A DNA stretch of 64,000 nt from Vanessa cardui. Lineage: Eukaryota; Arthropoda; Insecta; Lepidoptera; Nymphalidae. The stretch is from contig NC_061138.1 of the NCBI RefSeq assembly GCF_905220365.1, positions 10,369,814 to 10,433,813 of the forward strand, read 5' to 3'. The stretch's first letter is position 1. Each line of letters begins with the position of its first letter. Under the pieces are notes generated by a model, which was not told where the DNA came from, searched no databases, and saw only the letters and a program-made list of their open reading frames with translations. Below, piece after piece: positions 23,539 through 33,868 of this stretch. The position numbers were made by a program, and so were the translations under genes.

Positions 23539-23817
23539 TCTTGGTGGTATGGCTTTGTGCAAGCCCGTCTGGGTAGGTACCACCCACGCATCAGTTATTC
23601 TACGACTACTACAGTATTATTGTGTTCCGATTTGATGGGTGAGTGAGCCAGTGTAACTACAGGCACAAGGGACAAAACATCTTAGTTCCCAAGGTTGGTG
23701 ACACATTGACGATGTAAGGAATAGTTAATATTTCTTACAGCGTCATTGTCTATGGGTGATGGTGACCACTTTCCATCGGGTGGCCCATATGCTCGTCCGC
23801 CAACCTATACCAGTAAA
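23539..23817 (+). mobile_element. Short interspersed repeat family C, reference copy
   Basis: The most complete copy here. It opens with gctttgtgcaagcccgtctg and continues through gtgagccagtgtaactacag, ttagttcccaaggttggtg and ctatgggtgatggtgacc to gctcgtccgccaacctatac. AAAACTAT flanks both sides (23531-23538, 23818-23825). I see no clear polymerase III boxes, so SINE status is by analogy. Confidence 0.85.
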
Positions 23818-24220
23818 AAAACTATAGCAATTAAAAAAAACAATGTAACTAAAATATTTTCTAGATACATTTTTGGCAGTAGTCGTTTACCATTATTTGT
23901 ATATGTATAATAATAATGTTTGTATATGCTCGGATTGAAAGCCGATTAGACTTTCTAACCATGTCTTAATTAAATTAATATGATTTCATTAAGATGTTCA
24001 CTTTTTCCTATTCGATTCTACTTCTCATCATTGGTGAGTTTATATCTATATAATTATTACAATGCCAAGTATAGATAGGACACATCTGGTCATGTCCTTG
24101 TACCAGATATCACACTGACCCTCTTATGCTTTATATAGATCTATCGCATTACAAGATATTGCTTGTTGACGGTCTAAAATGTACAACAGCTAGTTCGTGA
24201 CCTTGACCATTTACTCTCAT

Positions 24221-24445
24221 AAATATGAGACAACATCACATACATTACTCTGATCCCAATGTAAGTAGCTGAAGCACTTGTGTTATGGAAATCAGAAGTA
24301 ACGACGTTACCACAAACACCCAGACCCAAGATAGCATAGAAAACTAATACTAATCTACATTGACTCGGCCGGGAATCGAACCCGGGACCTCAGAGTGGCG
24401 TACGCATGAAAACCAGTGTACACACCACTCGGCCATGGAGGTCGT
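24221..24445 (-). mobile_element. SINE family B, full-length copy
   Basis: On the minus strand it runs from ggacgacctccatggccgag through an intact box B (gggttcgattcccgg) to gatgttgtctcatatttat. It lies about 90 bases before a family A copy in the opposite orientation. Duplication unclear. Confidence 0.9.
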
Positions 24446-24530
24446 CCAGGTCACCTCATAACATAATTGAGGAAAGTTACAATTGCGCTAAAAAGGTTCT
24501 TGATTGAAATAAAATATAACTAAGTACTTT

Positions 24531-24823
24531 TTGAAAGCCGAGATGGCCCAGTGGTTAGAACGCGTGCACCTTAACCGATGATTGCGGGTTCAAGCCCATG
24601 CAAGCACCGCTATATATATGTGCTTAATTTATGTTTATAATTCATCCCGTGCTTGGCGGTGAAGGAAAACATCGTAAGGAAACCTGCATGTGTCTAAATT
24701 CATCGAAATTCTGCCATATGTGCATTCCACCAACTCGCATTGGAACAGCGTGGTGGAATATGTTCCAAACTCTCTCCTTAATGGAATAGGAGGCCTAATC
24801 CCAGCAGTGGGAAACTTACTATT
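24531..24823 (+). mobile_element. SINE family A with a 12-base target-site duplication
   Basis: Box A and box B are intact. ACTAAGTACTTT at 24519-24530 recurs with one change at 24824-24835. The tail is a short ACT/ATT run rather than (GTT)n. Confidence 0.93.
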
Positions 24824-24835
24824 ACTAAGTTCTTT

Positions 24836-26037
24836 CTGATACATTCGTTTGAATGTCTAAATATTATCGACAAATATATCGATATTAAATGATAATGAAC
24901 GATCCAACGTTGAGAAATCGTATTAAAACGTCAATCTTCGTTAACCCATGGCATTGTCACACAATAATTCACATCCAATCAGTAAACGATAAATGCCACT
25001 GATTGACAAAACGTACGTTGCAATAAATACACTAAAACAAACATTGAAACCGAACACAATTACAACTTATCGACATTCCGATTGCAGTAACTACTCCTCG
25101 GGTTGTCGACGCCCACGGCACAACTATTCGATAAATCACACACCGTGAGAATCATGAGAACAACACTAGAATCGAGAGGTAATTAGGTAAGCGTCGAAAC
25201 AAAAGCGAGGCTATAGATGTGTATATCTATAAATGTCTGTAAAGTGCGCTTGCAGCCGGCAAGTGAAACTGTAGTTGCATATGAACTGATAAATTTCAAG
25301 ATCGTTGAGTCGATTTTGTTATTTTATGTGGATATTTGTAACTATAAAAACGACACATTTATTATATTTATTTACTTGTTATTAAATGTTTTTCTGTATC
25401 TTTGTCTTAACATAGATCGTAATGGAAATGAGAAGGAAATTAGCGAGATGGCGTGGTACATGAGATTGATAAAGTAAATTATTACCGGGAAGTTGTAAAA
25501 TAAATATATATATATATATACATTATACGATTTAGGTAACGTAAACGTTGAAATAAACAACATAGAATTGTAATAACACGCTCACACACACATAATTACA
25601 CACACATACTATTAATAACTGTACTATTTTGCTGTTTTTTAATTTTTTATGTCATGTGTACATGTTGTTTATAACACCTTACAAATGATTTTGAGGTCAC
25701 AGGTTCACTACCAGAGATGCGAATGTAAAAAAAAAACCATAAATTTAGTTTTTAGAAAAACTCATATATAATAAATTCGAATAGAAATATCTATATTATA
25801 GCTTACCTTGTCGTATAAGACCGACGCCGAATTTGTACGGAGGGCACGAAGTCAACGTAAATTAAACAAATTTATTTGACCGATTTTGGGTCTTTGACAC
25901 AGCTCGTAAGTTTCGTTTTTGTATGTAGATATTCGAACGATTAAATTTTGTTCTCTAAACGAATTCTAAGCTTTATTGTTGTAACAGTAAAGTTTTTAGT
26001 GTAGCGTTTTGTTTACTACGTGTGGGTTTCGTCGAAA
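24836..26037. other. Unique non-coding DNA before the MITE
   Basis: More balanced composition at 25030-25200, then a (TA)n tract. The frame at 25217-25477 has no domain. Confidence 0.5.
25501..25522. repeat. (TA)n microsatellite
   Basis: About nine TA units in AT-rich unique DNA. Confidence 0.85.
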
Positions 26038-26039
26038 TA

Positions 26040-26375
26040 TAGTACGACACAACTTAGATGTAGCATCGGTAATTTCAATAAAACCGATTACTGTCAAATT
26101 ATACAACCGATAGAAATAGCTCCCTATCGCGCCATTCGACGCTATTCATCGGTATAGATTCTCGGGTCAATTCAACCCGAGAAAGCAAGTGCATATAAAT
26201 AATTGTGTCAAAATGACAAATATATTAGGTCATATGATATTACAAGTTATTACGTTTGTGTAAAGATCATATTCGCATAAGAAATAAATATTGATAATTT
26301 GGGATAGCGTATTTAATTCGGATGTGATCGGCTTTACGAATTTTGCCGATGCTACGTCTAAGTTGTGTCGTACTA
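26040..26375. mobile_element. MITE with 31-base terminal inverted repeats and TA flanks
   Basis: Left end 26040-26070 begins tagtacgacacaactta; the complement of 26345-26375 matches it at 29 of 31 positions. TA dinucleotides flank both ends, the target choice of Tc1/mariner-type transposases. The interior of about 270 bases has no frame and includes a hairpin at 26158-26182 (ttctcgggt / acccgagaa). It is therefore non-autonomous. Confidence 0.9.
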
Positions 26376-27130
26376 TACGTTATTATTTCTGCGTTAAATT
26401 TCGATATGTTTGATAATATTGCTGCGTTCCGTCATAAATCTTTACGTTTTCGCCCTTGTACGCGGAGTTATTAGCATATTACAATGGCTTACAGGCTACC
26501 TACGTGTGAAGTAACAACTTTGTGAATATTCTTAATTGTTTCGGTTAGTGGGAGGCGAAACATTTGTGTAAATTGGTTATCATTTTGAGACTAATTGCAA
26601 CACGAATGGTATTTAATTGACCTTTATTTTAATACAGTCGCGTGCTGATCCTCCTCTTGATTGGTTATATTTGTCTTATTTTTTAACTTATTCCATTAAT
26701 TATAAACTTCTATAATTTCAACGAAAAAAGATAAAATAATGAAAGTTTAATGCTTTGTTAATTGTCGATTATACTTGTTTTATGTATAATTTATTGTGAA
26801 AGAAGAAAATTATGTCAGGATTTAGATGATTGGATTTCATTGCTTAAATTGATTTAAGCTAATTTTATAAATATTTTATTAGGCAACACTATTTCTTTTG
26901 AATAGTTCTGACCAAGTCTGGCACCAAGGTATTCGGTTCAAATTTCTTGTCGCCTTTAGAAAAAAGATGTTGACATTTTCTGAAAAGGGTCTACTCATTT
27001 CTTAAAGGCCGCCAACGCACCTCTAAGTCTTCCGGAGTGATAGTCACTTTCCATTAGGTAACCCGCCGTGTACATAATATATATAACTAAAAATAATCTA
27101 TAACCATCACATAGCTTATCAATTCGCGAG
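26376..27130. other. Non-coding DNA after the MITE
   Basis: Near 26990-27075, aaaggccgccaacgcacc resembles part of another common lepidopteran repeat, too short to assign. Confidence 0.4.
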
Positions 27131-27139
27131 GAAATGATT

Positions 27140-27215
27140 AGTCGTACAAAGGACAAGACATCTTAGTTTGATTAGCATCATAGTTTTAACATTGGGCGGT
27201 GGTGATAACTTTATA
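27140..27215 (+). repeat. Family C repeat, degraded remnant
   Basis: Retains gtacaaaggacaagacatc and attgggcggtggtgataac with intervening loss. Confidence 0.45.
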
Positions 27216-27812
27216 ATTAGCTTGTAATAAGGACTACCTTAGACCACAATTATTTTTTTTGTTAAATTCAAACGCGCACTGAGCACAGATAGTTCAATCT
27301 AAAATAAAAAAATTCTATATATTTCATAGCCATTCGAAAAATATCAATTTAAATTTACCAAATAGCTTTACAAAGGCATAAAAGCTGCTTGAAATTGGGA
27401 ACATGCACTATCTTGTATCAGGACAGTTTTCGAGTGCCGCTAGATACCGCTGAGAGCGAGGGTCGGCCACTTAAAAATCCTCGACGAAATTGGGTTGCTA
27501 TTTGGGAATATTGAAATAATTTAATATTTCTCAGCTCGATATTATTTCGGTGCTCCAGAAATTACTATTAGGTATACCTACTAATATAATAATAAGTACT
27601 GGGTTCAAACCCAACTAAGATACAAAATGCTTTACGTTTGAAGACATTTCAACATATTTTATTTTTTTATTTATTTATTATAATATACATAATGACTTTT
27701 TAAGAAATATATATTAATGTTGGTAACACTTGTCTTTGCTTTACTCTATGCTTCGTCGTTTTATGGCCTTTGTCTTCCTCTCTGCTTCTTGTGGTTACGT
27801 TCGATATTCAAA

Positions 27813-27848
27813 TTTAGCATCGGTAATCCGATCAAATTATACTGATGA
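27813..27848. repeat. Fragment of the same MITE family
   Basis: tagcatcggtaat, ccgat and caaattatac appear in the order seen inside the 26.04 kb element, with a deletion between them. Confidence 0.45.
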
Positions 27849-27892
27849 GCTATTGAGTATATTACATTCATTGTAAAGTGTATTTTTTACGT

Positions 27893-27945
27893 GGCAGGAC
27901 TTTGTGCAAGCCAGTCTAAGTGCTAATCATACTCATACCAACGCA
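27893..27945 (+). repeat. Family C repeat, 5' fragment
   Basis: Matches the family start (gactttgtgcaagccagtct) and then decays. Confidence 0.6.
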
Positions 27946-27975
27946 ACAATACTAACTACAGTTATTAAAAAAATG

Positions 27976-28045
27976 TATTGGAATATGTAACCCACTCCTT
28001 ATTGGAAGAGGAGGCCTTATCTCAGCAGTGGGAAATGTATAGGCT
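27976..28045 (+). repeat. SINE family A, 3' fragment with TTACTT-type tail
   Basis: Only the last third is present, from the GGAATATGT block through cagcagtggg to a tail of TTACTTTAC units, the same tail type as the copy at 59.5 kb. Confidence 0.8.
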
Positions 28046-28465
28046 GTTACTTTACTTTATTGGAATATGTAAACCAATATAGGCATTATTCCCACTTGTA
28101 AAGTAAATTTAAACAAATCGATTGAGCTGAAATTAGCTCGCAATTTCAGTGTAGTCTCCAGACTAGAATTGTCATATTTAATTTATCGTAGTACATGGGT
28201 TAAATAAAAACTCCTTTTTCAATACCTTTTTTTGCAAATAAGATGGAAAAAATTAATACAAACATTAATAGTATTGCAGTACCAATGAGGACCCAGATTT
28301 GAATTCCGATGTATCGCTATATTCCGCCATATACAAATTCATCTTCCAACGTATGAATTTTCTTCGCTGTTCTCAAGCAAACATGCAACGTGGAGATTGG
28401 TCATTTCCCGATGCGGGGTCACGAACGCGCCTGACTTCGCACTTAAAGCGAAAAATGTGGTGGCA

Positions 28466-28502
28466 GACTCCCGCCTACCCGCACCCCGCACCCCCGCACC
28501 CT
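28466..28502. repeat. C-rich simple repeat
   Basis: Irregular CCCGCA and CCCCGCA units within a short GC-rich island. Strand asymmetry is extreme for this window. Confidence 0.8.
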
Positions 28503-28731
28503 GGAAAGAGGTGCGAAGCCTTATATAAGTCTTAATAAATCACAGATGAGGTTTTATATGTGTGTCTATTATTATCAAATTTTCATTATATATTGTGTCT
28601 ATATTATATATGTTGTTCGTTACCTCTTTTAATTTTATATTAATATTTATAAAGATGTTTTTTAGGAAATATTGATAATAATTTATTTATTAGGTTTTTC
28701 ACAAGAAAATCCTTAAAATGTAAAAAAATAT

Positions 28732-28745
28732 GTGTCACGTGACAC
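28732..28745. promoter_or_regulatory. Palindromic E-box, GTGTCACGTGACAC
   Basis: A perfect 14-base palindrome centred on CACGTG. The central GTCACGTGAC is the preferred site of MITF/TFE and USF-type bHLH-zip factors. Confidence 0.3.
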
Positions 28746-29509
28746 CCGGTTGGAATGCTTGCTTTCGCTATGTATTATGTTATAAATAACAGACGCAATA
28801 AAATAAATTAACAACGTATGCATAAATAACAAGCAATAAATAAAAAAATCTCTTAAAGAATTTCGTCCAATTAATTAACACGTTCAAGATTAAAACTCAA
28901 TCACATCACATAATTACATCACATCGAGTTTTAGTTTCTCGAACGTTACGGGGTCTAATAAGCCCCGTACTGGTATTATGATGGTTTTCATACTAGGTCT
29001 TAAATGCCACGTACCGCAACAATGGAAAAAACATAAAAATGATGCCGCTCCCAACGTGTTAATATTAAGAATTCTATAAATATTAATGTCATTAATAATT
29101 GAGCTATATACTACATTATATAGTATCTATATATTATATAGTAATGTATTATACAATTATATAAAAATATAAGATGAACAAAGCTACCTTAAAGCATATC
29201 ACAAAATATTTGTTTGCAATATTTATATAAATTTCTGGAATTTCGCGTCTTAAATCATGAGTTATTATACTTTTGAATGTAAGAGCAACCTCAGACAATC
29301 TGCGTTTACGGAAAACTCCTAAAACGCATTATTCCAGATTCTTGAACGAAATTGATATAAATACTGCATGCATTACATATGTATTGCATATAACAGAGAT
29401 AATATGTTAATTATCTTATTATGTGAATTTGGAAATGGAAATGTCGTATTTAATCTAAAACAATAAATTGTCTCAAAATAAATAGGATTGTCTGTTAATG
29501 TGTGATAAC

Positions 29510-29765
29510 TCATTTTACATAGTATAAAACAAAGTAGCTTACCGTTGTTTGTGCCTATGTATTCTTAGACCTTTAGAATTACGCAACGGATTGATGTGAT
29601 TTTAGATAAAGTAATTCGAGAGGAAGGTTTTTGAATGTAATAGTTGGACACTGTAGTGAAGAAACACCGATAATTTAAAAGTTTCTAATGTGATGTAAAT
29701 AAACAAATTCTGTTGTATATTTCGTTTCAGCATTGCACCCGTGCGAAGACAGGGCGGGTCGCTAG
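29510..29765 (+). repeat. Family E repeat, near-complete copy
   Basis: Same structure as the 20.8 kb copy, ending gcgggtcgctag followed by T. A 3' CTAG end after a GC-rich stem would fit a non-autonomous Helitron, but the 5' end is not decisive. Confidence 0.85.
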
Positions 29766-30116
29766 TAATAAATAAATCGCAAAACGCGTAGTACATCAAC
29801 AGTGTGAAGATCTCTTACACCCATCCCTCAGCAGGTGGGGGCGTCAAGGGGTTACAACCCCAAACCTTTTGTAATACATGCCATTACGGGATTCTTTTCT
29901 CAGCGTGCATTTCGAATGAAAGAATCTTCCATAATCTGCGTCACGCAATTTGAATTTAATTCACGGCTCCACAATACGATTTGTCATTATATTATAATTC
30001 AGCAAGAAATGCAAAAATACTTGTTTAACATGTATCATATAATATATAAGAATGTATTTACTTTGCGCGATTTAACTTTGTCATAGTGTGATGTTAATTA
30101 ATAACATCGGAACATT

Positions 30117-30222
30117 CTGACGACCTCCATGGTCGAGTCCCGGCTTCGATTCCCGGCCGAGTCGATGAAGAAAAAGTGCACCAAGTTGTTACCGTTGTTG
30201 TTTCTGATTTTCCAAAACGAAA
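30117..30222 (+). mobile_element. SINE family B with internal deletions
   Basis: Head and box B are fused by loss of the spacer between them, and the distal body is shortened; gttaccgttgttgtttctg remains recognisable. Confidence 0.82.
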
Positions 30223-30321
30223 GAGAAGAAACTTATTTGAAAACAAAACGTTTTTTCAGATAAGATTCCTCGATCCTGAAATTAGCGCGTACAAACACAC
30301 AAACCTTTACCGCTAAACCTT

Positions 30322-30486
30322 AGTACTCCGTGTTGTAGTGTTCCGGTTTGACGAGCCAGTGTAACTACACGCACTTCTTAGTTTTCAAGGTGGTGGTGGA
30401 TGGAAGGAATGCTTAATATTACTTAAAGCGCCATTGTTTATGGCGGTGTTGACCACTTACCATTATGTGGAGCATGTATCCGTCTT
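30322..30486 (+). repeat. Family C repeat, diverged middle and 3' part
   Basis: Shows gttccggtttgacgagcc, agtgtaactacacgcac and cggtgttgaccacttacc with small deletions. Confidence 0.75.
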
Positions 30487-30869
30487 ATCTATAGTGGCTT
30501 ACCTATAGTAGCAAGGGTTCAAATCCCAGGGTCTATAAACATATTGGTCTCTTCTGTTGAAAAATAATCCAGCATCAGGTCATGTTGGACTTGCCGCATT
30601 TGATTATGAAAGTGAAGAAATATAGAGTGCATTGTCTACTATTGTGTGTCTTGTGTAGCCTCCCTTGTGAAACAGATATATACGCAATTGTTGATTTCGC
30701 AATGTGTATTTAAAGTAAGATAGTATATACAAAATTAGACTTTGATTAAATTGGTTTAGTATGTGAATTTCAGAAGCAATGCCTGACCCACACACGAAAA
30801 TGTGATGTTAATTATAAACATATACTCATAATCTCTTACGCTCCGTTACATCATAAATGGACATAACAA

Positions 30870-31050
30870 ATCATTATCATCCTCCTGTACTTATCCCAAT
30901 TTTATTTGGGGTCGGCGCAGCATGTCCGTACTTCTCTGTCAGACGTCATCTCATCGTATCGTCTTTCACACAATCCATCCATCGTTTCCTTGGTCGTCCT
31001 CTACCTCTATATCCATCCACATCCATGCTCAAGGCTTTCCTCACATTATG
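30870..31050 (-). repeat. RTE-type LINE remnant: C-terminal coding end and 3' tail
   Basis: The complement encodes GYRGRGRPRKRWMDCVKDD, a hallmark near the C-terminus of RTE-type reverse transcriptases. After a frame disturbance comes a CCADPK-type end equivalent (here read as AADPN-like in other frames), AATTGGGATAAG and a GAT-rich tail. Upstream reverse transcriptase is missing, so this is a 5'-truncated dead copy. Confidence 0.75.
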
Positions 31051-32435
31051 GACAAAACAAATAATACTTTCGTATTTATAATATGAATGGGAATAATTTG
31101 AAAAGATAATCTCCATTGGATTACAGTGTAGATCTGAATCGAATTAAAAATTATATGTATACTTTTTTAATTTGTAGGTATAATTATTTTGTTATTATGA
31201 CATAAGCGTATAAACGTAAAGAGGTTTACATAACAAATTTATAATAACATACTGTAACAGCAGTGTCATAATGAGACAAGACGCTTTTAGCTAACATTAA
31301 CAAAAAGTCAAAAAGGCTGGGCAAACATTAAAATCGTCGGGCTCGCAGTCTCTCAACTTGCATTTTTAAACAGGCACAAATGAGACTTCAGTTACAACGC
31401 AAGAGTATGCCATACGTCCGTCCTTTGTTCTACCCGTTTTTACACTCGACCAGCCATTCCGACCCTCTAAACCCTCTATTACCTACGGTGCTTCTTATGA
31501 AATATACCCGCGCGTATTATTTCATAGGTCAAGTAACACTGGAAGGGGATAAAGTGAAATAACTTAAAAAGAAAAATTAATGCAGCGAAAAATAAAACGG
31601 TAAAGGAAAGGTCGGAATGAAATGTGGGCTTTTGTTTGAAGGCTACTTCTGTTGGTATTGCTATGCATTTCGTAGTGCTTTGTGTGCATAATTACTAGTG
31701 GAAAATAAAGTATTTAACGCTATTTGCACACGATTGTTGCTATCAAGGAATTAGGTAAACTTTTGACATGTATTTTTGTCTGTGCAAACATATGCACTCA
31801 AACGCAGTCCCGTTTTTTATCTTCACAAAGAATATTTGACGGAAAGACAAACCGTTACGGGAATTGCCTAAAACAAACATATATGTATTTACTAGTGCTC
31901 TGGTAACTGACGACTTAAATGAAAAGGTTAAGAATGTATCTCTTTACGTAATACATTTGTGTAAATTATAAATTACTTAATTACATAAACATTGAAAAAT
32001 TAATATTTTTACTTTAAAAAATCATAAACAGCCTTACCTACTATTGGTAGTGGATCTTTACTTTGTCGTGAATGATTTGACATTCGTAACAACACTATAT
32101 AATTTTAATAATTGCTATCATCCTCCAGACTTTACCTATCATTTATAGGTAATTCCGTGAATTTTTATTTCAAGTGTAAATGAAAGCTATTTCTTGAATT
32201 CAAATTAAATTAATGTTCTTGTTATATATTACATTTCATCGAAAAACGACTTAGCTACTATTTTTATACAGCTAGGTTTCAATACTAAAACGATTGTACC
32301 AAATAAAATACATTAAACTTTTACTCTATAAATTAAAATAAAAAATTACAACATTTAATATACAGAGAAATTATCGTGAGAAACGGATATCAACAAAGAA
32401 ATTGAATTAATATTAATTTCATTACATAGATTAAG
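31051..32435. other. Unique AT-rich DNA
   Basis: Slightly higher GC at 31290-31560. No gene or repeat recognised. Confidence 0.5.
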
Positions 32436-32600
32436 CAGAGATGGCTCAATGGTTAGAACGTGTGCATCTTAACCCATGATTACGGGTTCAAACCCAGACA
32501 AGAACCACAGCGTGGTGAAATATGTTCGAAACTTTCTCCTCAAAGGGAGGGGAAGCTTTAGCCCAGCAGTGGGATATATACAGGCTGTTGTTGTTATGGT
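32436..32600 (+). mobile_element. SINE family A with a large internal deletion
   Basis: The tRNA-like head, including both polymerase III boxes, is followed directly by the distal body (acagcgtggtgaaatatg) and a GTT tail. About 130 bases of the usual centre are missing. Confidence 0.88.
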
Positions 32601-32973
32601 TTTGTTGTTATAACACAGTTGTATGTTCACCACAATTCTTATCGTAAATTATCTTATAACATTTAAAGCACTCGAAGTATTTCGAAAGTTATTTTTATGT
32701 GTAATCTATCTCACCGAAAGGCTTATTTTTTAAAAGGTTCGTTTTACTACAAATAAAGTAAAACCGCTCTTTATTAGAAGGCCGTAAGTGTAGCTCACAC
32801 ATGAGTAGCCTCGGTGATCCGGACCACCCGGCCTATTATACATATAAGCTTTTGTATCGGACGAGAATTATTTATTCGTTAATGGCTGTATATGTATATT
32901 TTTTACAAAGTATTATTCTTTGAAATATTGGTTATAAGATTTATTTGATGATTCAAATGTTATAAGTTATTAT

Positions 32974-33029
32974 AAACAAAAATAACAATTACAAAACTAC
33001 CTATAGTTTTGTAATTGTTATTTTTGTTT
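32974..33029. repeat. Perfect 26-base inverted repeat with a 4-base loop
   Basis: The arm at 32974-32999 (begins aaacaaaaataacaa) is exactly complementary to 33004-33029. The loop is CCTA. No mismatch across the stem. Confidence 0.95.
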
Positions 33030-33690
33030 TAAAAAATTCAGTAACAATATTGAAATTATGAAACATATTGTTTTGCTTTTTAACGACATTGTCATTCCAT
33101 GAATCATTTTACAGATTTTGGTTTTAATAATAAACTAAAATATAAGAATAATCCGATGATGAATCGGAATATTAGTTATTAATAATCATTAAGTTCGTCA
33201 CGATATAGTATGTTATGGTACATTACGTTTTTTGATTCTTAAATAGCATTTCTATCATATTTATTTAATATATTTTTTTCTAAAGCTAAACTAAAATATT
33301 CATTACACCACGCTAAGAATATATTTTACAATCCGTACATTTTTACGTAATTTTAACAAAGATTAATTTAATTAATTTTATTTCTACCACATATAATACT
33401 TCCTGAGATTATAATGTTTTTTTTTATTCGAATATATTTTGTATTATCACAAGTGTAATTATAAGCAGACATAATCTGTCATTTAAACTTTATACAGTAT
33501 CACGAACGAATGGATTACCATTATGAATAATTGACACAACAATGACAATTTCATAATACTTGCAACACATGTTAGTAACGCGATTACAATAACTCCAACA
33601 GCAATCAATCGATAAGCTATAGATATTTTTAGCATAATCATGCTAAAGCAAAAATATCCATAACGTCATAAAATGTAAAATAATTTCATT

Positions 33691-33868
33691 GACGACCTCC
33701 GTGGTCGAGTAGTGCCCTCCGAGGCCCCGGGTTCGATTCCCGGCCGAGTCGATGTAGAAAATTCATTAGCTTTCTATGTGGTCTCGGGTCTGGGTGTTTG
33801 TGGTACCGTCGTCTTCTGATTTGACTTACATCTTGATCAGAGTAATGTATGTGATGTTGTCTCATATT
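33691..33868 (+). mobile_element. SINE family B, shortened copy
   Basis: Intact box B (gggttcgattcccggcc). Deletions lie between the two boxes and in the 3' half. It ends in gatgttgtctcatatttatt. Confidence 0.88.

Larger units (their letters stand above)
28046..29509. other. Non-coding DNA with a small GC island
   Basis: Island at 28370-28520 with the C-rich repeat, then AT-rich DNA carrying the palindromic E-box and a small ACGGGG/CCCCGT stem near 28950. Confidence 0.5.
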
